A DNA stretch of 18,746 bases from the NCBI GenBank assembly GCA_031275035.1, contig JAISPH010000151.1:1-18746 (forward strand). Reading direction: 5' to 3'. Shown here piece after piece: positions 14,418 through 18,746 of this stretch; the stretch's first letter is position 1, and each line of letters starts with the position of its first letter. The DNA comes from Treponema sp. (GTDB lineage Bacteria; Spirochaetota; Spirochaetia; Treponematales; Breznakiellaceae). The translations under genes and the position numbers were made by a program. The notes under the pieces were generated by a model. That model saw only the letters and a program-made list of their open reading frames with translations. It ran no database searches and was not told where the DNA came from.

Positions 14418-15644
14418 ATGAGCATACCAAGCGCCGACTCTATCATACAAAACAGAAAACGATACCGGCGGAACAGGGTGCTGGACATCATCAGGGCAAA
14501 CCCAGGGGTTTCCCGCTATGATATTAAAAAGATCACCTCCTACAGCATAGAAACGATTCTGGCCATCATCAATGAACTGCTCGAAGAGGGATTCGTCTAT
14601 GAGGAGGCCCGCAGCGGTTCCAGAATAGGACGGCGGCCGGTATCGCTCTACATTGATCCCCGGGGCGGTTATTTTGCGGGCGTCGAATTCAACCGTCAGC
14701 GCATCCAGGGGGTTATGCTGAATTTTGCCAAGGAACAGGTACACAGCGAAATGCTTCCGGTAAACAGCGATGACGACGCCGGCATCCTGCTTCAAAAACT
14801 AGAAACCGTCATACAAAGGCTGCTCGCCGCGCTGCCTCCGGGCGGGAAAAAGGTATTGGGCATAGGCATGGGAGTACCCGGCTTCTTCGATCCCGAAACC
14901 GGAGACGTAAGCTATGACTTTCTGCCGTCCTGGAAAAACATCCCCATAAAAAAAATAATCCAGGACCGGTTCAAGCTTCCCTGCTTCATCGAAAACAACG
15001 TGGCCGTTATTGCCATGGCTTACCGGTGGCTTATGTTTCAGGAAACCCCGGAGGATTTTCTCTTCGTATCCATACGCACGGGGGTACAGATTATTCCCTG
15101 CTACGCCGGCCGTTTTATCTTCGAGGGAAAGAGTTATATCGGACAACTGGGGCATGTCAAGGTGCCCGGTTCAAACCGGCTCTGCAGCTGCGGCGAACGG
15201 GGCTGCCTGAACGCGGAGGTGGCCGATCCGGGAATTCGCAACAAGATGATAGAGCTGATCCTTAACCACCGCCTGCGGGAAAGCCCCCAAAGACTGAACG
15301 AAAACCTGGAAGCCCTGAACATCGACAGCCTGCGGGAAGCGGTGCTGCGGCAGGATCCGGATGCCCTTGAGCTGGTCCGTGATTCGGCGGTTAAATTAGG
15401 CTACTGTCTGGGCATAATCCTGGATATTCTGGCGCCCAGCGTCATCGTGCTCTCGGGAAAATTGGTAGGCTTCGGTGAAATCTTTATGGAGGCGGTGGAA
15501 AAGGGCATACGGCGGAACACCATAAAGGGCAGTACAGCCAAGCTGCGGCTTATAAGCTCCACCCTGGAGGACAACGCCGGCGCCTGGGGTGCGGCGGTAC
15601 TGGCGCTGCTGAGGCTCTTTGATTTTGAGACCCTGCAAATTTAG
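14418..15644 (+). CDS. ROK-family transcriptional regulator
   Basis: The 408-aa product has an N-terminal winged helix-turn-helix: VLDIIRANPGVSRYDIKKIT at 21-40, then TILAIINELLEEGFV and RIGRRP. A ROK sugar-kinase-like domain follows from about 84. LGIGMGVPGFFDPETGDV and SWKNIPI are family motifs. The zinc site is present, with His246 (GQLGHV) and CSCGERGC (Cys256, 258, 263). The kinase ATP loop is not recognisable, and the catalytic ENDAN motif reads IENNV (Asp replaced by Asn194), so it is a regulator and not a kinase. The family consensus Glu after the last Cys is Asn here (GCLNAE). Its likely target is the palindromic promoter at 8999-9052, with the transported sugar or a phosphorylated product as effector. 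The gap to the permease is only eight bases; the start has a weak ribosome binding site. Confidence 0.92.
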   Translation: MSIPSADSIIQNRKRYRRNRVLDIIRANPGVSRYDIKKITSYSIETILAIINELLEEGFVYEEARSGSRIGRRPVSLYIDPRGGYFAGVEFNRQRIQGVMLNFAKEQVHSEMLPVNSDDDAGILLQKLETVIQRLLAALPPGGKKVLGIGMGVPGFFDPETGDVSYDFLPSWKNIPIKKIIQDRFKLPCFIENNVAVIAMAYRWLMFQETPEDFLFVSIRTGVQIIPCYAGRFIFEGKSYIGQLGHVKVPGSNRLCSCGERGCLNAEVADPGIRNKMIELILNHRLRESPQRLNENLEALNIDSLREAVLRQDPDALELVRDSAVKLGYCLGIILDILAPSVIVLSGKLVGFGEIFMEAVEKGIRRNTIKGSTAKLRLISSTLEDNAGAWGAAVLALLRLFDFETLQI

Positions 15645-15649
15645 AAACC

Positions 15650-15685
15650 AGCGCTGTCCGGAAACCGCGCTTTCCGGATAACGCT
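15650..15685 (+). promoter_or_regulatory. Intergenic RNA hairpin between regulator and aldolase genes
   Basis: TCCGGAAA (15657-15664) pairs with TTTCCGGA (15671-15678) around CCGCGC. AGCG (15650-15653) and CGCT (15682-15685) extend the stem across an internal loop. No T-run follows. It may be an RNA-stability or processing element, or a weak attenuator, separating the regulator from the last two genes. Confidence 0.55.
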
Positions 15686-15708
15686 ATTATTTCAAATGGA
15701 GAAATTGT

Positions 15709-16557
15709 ATGGCTATCGTTGCAATTCTGGAACTGCTCAAAGAAATGACTTCCCGCGGGGAAGCGCTTATTTCTTTCAATCTCTTTAACAATGCGTCCAT
15801 CGCGGGCATTCTTAGGGCGGCAAAAAAAGTAAACCGGCCGGTTATCCTGGGAGTTACCGAAGCCGATCTTGCCCGCTATGGACTGGAAGAACTGGTGGAA
15901 ACGGTGCGGATCAAGTCGGAACGGGCCGGGGTACCAAGCGCCCTCCATCTGGATCATGGCATGAGCCTTGCCGCCGCCGCCCGCTGCATACGCGGCGGTT
16001 TTTCTTCGGTGATGCTTGATCCTTCCGGTATTGAAGCGGAAAAGCGTATCCCCCTGGTCCGGGAATTGATGGACTTTGCCCGCCCCGTGAACGTTATGGT
16101 GGAAAGCATGGTGGGTCAGCTAAAGCTGGCCCTGGATGAAATAAAAGGGGAAGGCAGCTCCGTGGAGGAACTGACCGATCCCGATGAGGCGGTCCGCTTT
16201 GTCCGGGAAACGGGAATAGACCTATTGGCCGTCTCGGTGGGCACGGAACACGGCAGCGCCGTGGTGGGCAAGGAAGCGGAAATTGATATGCCCCGGCTGA
16301 GGGCCATCTCCTCAAAGGTCGACATTCCCCTGGTGGTTCACGGGGGCAGCGGCGTTCCGGAAGCCCAGCTGCGGGAACTGCGCAATTACCATGTGGGCAA
16401 AATGAACATAGGCGGCGCGGTCCGGGTGGCCTATACCAGGGCCGTTATGAAGGCCCTGACGGAAAATCCCCACATGGACATAACCGAAGCCGATGCCCTG
16501 GGGGAGGAAGCGGTTTATGAGGCGGCCCTCAGCAAGCTGCGCATATTAAGCTGTTAG
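15709..16557 (+). CDS. Class II fructose-bisphosphate-type aldolase (FbaA/GatY/IolJ family)
   Basis: The 282-aa product is a zinc-dependent class II aldolase. The N-terminus has ISFNLFNNASIAGIL. ALHLDHG holds the catalytic Asp82 and zinc ligand His83. VESMVGQL is the conserved loop, GTEHGSA has His181, and VHGGSG has His211 with the phosphate-binding glycines. NIGGAVRVAY (233-242) binds the substrate. The family cleaves ketose bisphosphates or monophosphates to dihydroxyacetone phosphate and an aldehyde. The short length and the operon fit a GatY/KbaY/IolJ-like enzyme for a special sugar more than the glycolytic one. GGAG lies before ATG 15709. This is the second aldolase of the operon and is unrelated in fold to the first. 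Confidence 0.9.
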   Translation: MAIVAILELLKEMTSRGEALISFNLFNNASIAGILRAAKKVNRPVILGVTEADLARYGLEELVETVRIKSERAGVPSALHLDHGMSLAAAARCIRGGFSSVMLDPSGIEAEKRIPLVRELMDFARPVNVMVESMVGQLKLALDEIKGEGSSVEELTDPDEAVRFVRETGIDLLAVSVGTEHGSAVVGKEAEIDMPRLRAISSKVDIPLVVHGGSGVPEAQLRELRNYHVGKMNIGGAVRVAYTRAVMKALTENPHMDITEADALGEEAVYEAALSKLRILSC

Positions 16558-16566
16558 GTACGCGGA

Positions 16567-18009
16567 ATGAAAGATGGGTATGCGGGGATTGACATAGGGA
16601 GCACCAATACCAAAGCGGCGATCCTGTACACCGACGGAACAATCGAAACGCCGCTCAAGGCGCTTACTCCTTTCTACACCAGGGGCGGGGCGGTTTTTTT
16701 TAACCTCTCCCTTTTGGAAGGCATAATCAGGGATTTTAGGAAGGAAATACAGACACGCTGCCGCGTAAGGGGAATTTCATTCACCAGCGTGGGGGAATCG
16801 GTGGTTCCGGTCAAAGACGGAAACGCCCTGGCCGACCCGCTGTTTTGGAACGATCCGGTTACCGAAGAAACGGCCCGGGCCGCGGCTATTGACGATGACC
16901 GGTGTAATCCGGAAATGAACCGGAAGGGCAAGATCAACGCCACCCTGTCAATCTATAAAATACTATGGATGCGGAACGCGCTGGGCCTTGATGAAGCTGA
17001 ATACTGGCTTCCCATTTCGGCTTATTTTATTTACCGTTTTACGGGCATCCCCTGTTGGGATTATTCCCAGGCCACCAGGACGCTGCTCATGGACATTGGA
17101 AAAGGCAGATGGGAAACCGGGCATTTGCGGCGCTTTAATATGGAAGGCCGCCTGCCCGCTATCAACGCCATGGGCTCCCGTATGGGGGAAGACGCGGAAG
17201 GCGTCTCCTACGCCCTGGGCGGACATGATCATGTTACCGCCCTTTTTTGCATCGAAACCCTTGTTAAACAACGGGCTTTTATTTTTGACTCCATCGGTTC
17301 CTCCGAATCAATGGTAACCCTGACCGATTCCCGGGAGCTTCGTTCAAATGCCGGGGAACTATGCATGGGCGCCGCCTTTGACCGGGGCAGGTTCTACGCA
17401 TTAAACGCGATCATCTATTCGGGGATCTTCATGAAATTTCTCTCCACCCTTGGGGGAAGCGATAATGTGGCCGCCTTTTTCGACTCCATCAATCGCAGGC
17501 TTCTGGATTTGGCGTCCCCGCCGGAGAAGGTGTTTCCCATTATTGCCGGGGGAGATCCGGTAATGGGCCTTGAAAAATCCACCCTTTCATGCATCAACAT
17601 ACCCCTGGACACGGACCCCCTGGGGCTGATTCATACCGCCTATGTCTATATGGCCGTAATGGCGAAGCTCAATATCGAAATATTGTACCGCTATACCGAT
17701 CCTGATGCCCTCATTATCGCGGGCGGAGGAGGAACCGCCAACGATCTTTACCTGCAATACCGGGCGGCGGTACTCGAGCGGCCCATTCACCTTATTCCGG
17801 CGGCTGAAATGGGCGGCATCGGAGCCGCCCTTTGCGCCGCCAAGGCGGCGGAGGACGAAAAAACCGCCGAAGCCCTCAGGCAGCGCTTAAGTTTTAGGCG
17901 TATCCAGGCTGATTATAAATGGGGCGGTCTTATCCGCCGCCAAGCCGCGGAACTCCTGTCCTTTTACCGGGATATGAATGCAAAAACCCTCCCGCAGTTG
18001 CTGCATTAG
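16567..18009 (+). CDS. Divergent FGGY-family carbohydrate kinase
   Basis: The 480-aa product has GIDIGSTNTK (7-16) as phosphate loop, FWNDPVTEET near 93-102, YFIYRFTGIPCWDYSQATRT (about 153-172, a xylulokinase-like stretch), GGHDH (218-222) with the likely catalytic Asp221, and LIIAGGGGTANDLYLQ near the C-terminus for adenine binding. It differs clearly from the rhamnulokinase-like kinase at the start of the operon. The substrate could be a ketose, a ketose-phosphate or a polyol. The gap to the aldolase is nine bases and the ribosome binding site is weak, so translation may be coupled. A pairing with the preceding aldolase would make a second kinase-plus-aldolase module. Confidence 0.85.
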   Translation: MKDGYAGIDIGSTNTKAAILYTDGTIETPLKALTPFYTRGGAVFFNLSLLEGIIRDFRKEIQTRCRVRGISFTSVGESVVPVKDGNALADPLFWNDPVTEETARAAAIDDDRCNPEMNRKGKINATLSIYKILWMRNALGLDEAEYWLPISAYFIYRFTGIPCWDYSQATRTLLMDIGKGRWETGHLRRFNMEGRLPAINAMGSRMGEDAEGVSYALGGHDHVTALFCIETLVKQRAFIFDSIGSSESMVTLTDSRELRSNAGELCMGAAFDRGRFYALNAIIYSGIFMKFLSTLGGSDNVAAFFDSINRRLLDLASPPEKVFPIIAGGDPVMGLEKSTLSCINIPLDTDPLGLIHTAYVYMAVMAKLNIEILYRYTDPDALIIAGGGGTANDLYLQYRAAVLERPIHLIPAAEMGGIGAALCAAKAAEDEKTAEALRQRLSFRRIQADYKWGGLIRRQAAELLSFYRDMNAKTLPQLLH

Positions 18010-18026
18010 CTCCGGGTATCCGGTAC

Positions 18027-18063
18027 AAAAAAATCCGGCATACAGAAAAAACCGCATGCCGGA
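18027..18063 (-). terminator. Rho-independent terminator of the CfpA-like gene
   Basis: On the minus strand TCCGGCAT (18063-18056) pairs with ATGCCGGA (18041-18034) across a 14-base loop and runs straight into seven T (18033-18027). It lies 28 bases after the stop of the minus-strand gene. On the plus strand no T-run follows, so it would serve the convergent sugar operon only weakly. Confidence 0.8.
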
Positions 18064-18090
18064 CTGCTTTAGGCTAAAACAAGAAAGCGC

Positions 18091-18746
18091 TTATACTTCC
18101 CTAAGACCGCCCCGGCCGCGGCCCCGCCCGGCGCCTCTGCCGCGCTTGGCGGGCTTTGCACCGGCGGGCTTGGACGCCGCCGCCTTGCGGCCCCTCTTTT
18201 TGGGAGCCTCCAAAGCCGGGGGAGCGGCGGCGGCAGCGGACGCAGGCTCGCTCGTGTTCAGCATATCAAGATAAGACTGACCGGGAGCGGCCGCGGGCGC
18301 TTCGGTGGAAGAGTCGGCGAAAGACTGGTTAATGTCCTCCCGCACCGTGGACCGGCGGCGGCTGAAGGACGCAAAGGCCGCGTCCTGGAAACCCTTGGAC
18401 ACCCCATGGAGGAATTCGTTGAGCACATTCGCCATAGCGTTTAACGTCGCCTTCTTCCGCTTGATGGAGGTAATGTCTACTTCAAGGAAGAGGCCGGGCT
18501 GGATATGATAGGGATTGATCATGTAATCAAACTTGTTAAATTCCTTCTCCAGGAATTTAAGCCGGTCTTCCATTAAACGGCGGGCGATGGGATACTGATA
18601 GTCGTACATGGTTTTCATCTTGTTCCACATCAGGATGATCCGCTGTTTAATCTTGTCCTTTTCGTAGATGTAGGTCCGGTTCATCCGTTCAACCTCGGTC
18701 TCGCCGGCCTTTACAAAGGAGACCTCGTCCCATACCTTGGCGATAT
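18091..18746 (-). CDS. cfpA: C-terminal part of cytoplasmic filament protein A-like protein, cut by the right edge
   Basis: The minus-strand frame is open from the right edge through to 18091, so the ATG at 18684 is internal and the gene continues outside the window. The visible 217 residues begin [20 protein letters not shown] and continue with highly charged helical sequence: [60 protein letters not shown] and [18 protein letters not shown]. This agrees with my recollection of spirochaetal CfpA, which forms ribbons of filaments under the inner membrane along the cell and is needed for normal division and motility. The identification is from memory and not from a search. After about residue 121 from the internal Met comes an Ala/Pro-rich linker and then a basic tail ([25 protein letters not shown]). 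A terminator follows. Confidence 0.65.
   Translation of the reverse strand, partial: IAKVWDEVSFVKAGETEVERMNRTYIYEKDKIKQRIILMWNKMKTMYDYQYPIARRLMEDRLKFLEKEFNKFDYMINPYHIQPGLFLEVDITSIKRKKATLNAMANVLNEFLHGVSKGFQDAAFASFSRRRSTVREDINQSFADSSTEAPAAAPGQSYLDMLNTSEPASAAAAAPPALEAPKKRGRKAAASKPAGAKPAKRGRGAGRGRGRGGLREV

Noticed and set aside
1..18746. CRISPR arrays, tRNA or rRNA genes, intact insertion sequences
   Set aside because: No regularly spaced direct repeats, no cloverleaf or rRNA-like sequence, and no transposase frame were seen on either strand by eye.

Overview
The window looks like chromosome of a spirochaete, most likely a Treponema-type organism. Three points support this: a short archaeal/spirochaetal-type phenylalanyl-tRNA synthetase beta chain, the C-terminal part of what I read as cytoplasmic filament protein A (CfpA, known only from spirochaetes), and Rhs core sequence with several small lipoproteins. 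This is read from protein motifs only; no database search was run.

Region 1 (1-105, minus): the first 35 codons of a gene that runs off the left edge, probably histidinol dehydrogenase. Region 2 (106-371): no gene, but four consecutive strong inverted repeats.

Region 3 (about 372-4100, minus): a decayed Rhs/YD-repeat polymorphic-toxin locus. In transcription order it holds (a) a short Rhs core end, the conserved NPVKYIDPDG junction and an unrecognised C-terminal domain; (b) a 77-aa single-span membrane protein and a lipoprotein that seems frameshifted; (c) a second, minimal Rhs junction (GNPVKYTDPDG) fused to a domain with a HERGH zinc-protease motif; (d) a small lipoprotein; (e) a displaced, frameshifted Rhs body that ends inside an 18-bp perfect inverted repeat. 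The Rhs pieces are GC-rich and the tips and putative immunity genes are AT-rich, a typical cassette pattern. Both toxin candidates are followed by membrane-anchored partners, which suggests targets outside the cytoplasm.

Region 4 (about 4100-4602): no intact gene. It holds a broken coding remnant and then a GC-rich cluster of hairpins. Region 5 (4603-8849, minus): pheT, a ferritin-like/VIT1 iron-transport fusion and a MATE exporter, all on one strand and possibly co-transcribed.

Region 6 (9069-18009, plus): a sugar-use operon of eight genes: rhamnulokinase-like FGGY kinase, fuculose-phosphate-type aldolase, CUT1 ABC binding lipoprotein and two permeases, ROK regulator, class II fructose-bisphosphate-type aldolase, and a second divergent FGGY kinase. 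A good promoter with overlapping palindromes lies just upstream. The layout suggests import of a sugar, kinase and aldolase cleavage into C3/C2 fragments, and control by the ROK protein. No isomerase and no transport ATPase are encoded here. The real substrate is unknown. Two intergenic hairpins without T-tracts probably set relative expression inside the operon.

Region 7 (18010-18746): a clear Rho-independent terminator for the minus-strand gene, then the CfpA-like C-terminus with an unusual basic RGR-rich tail.
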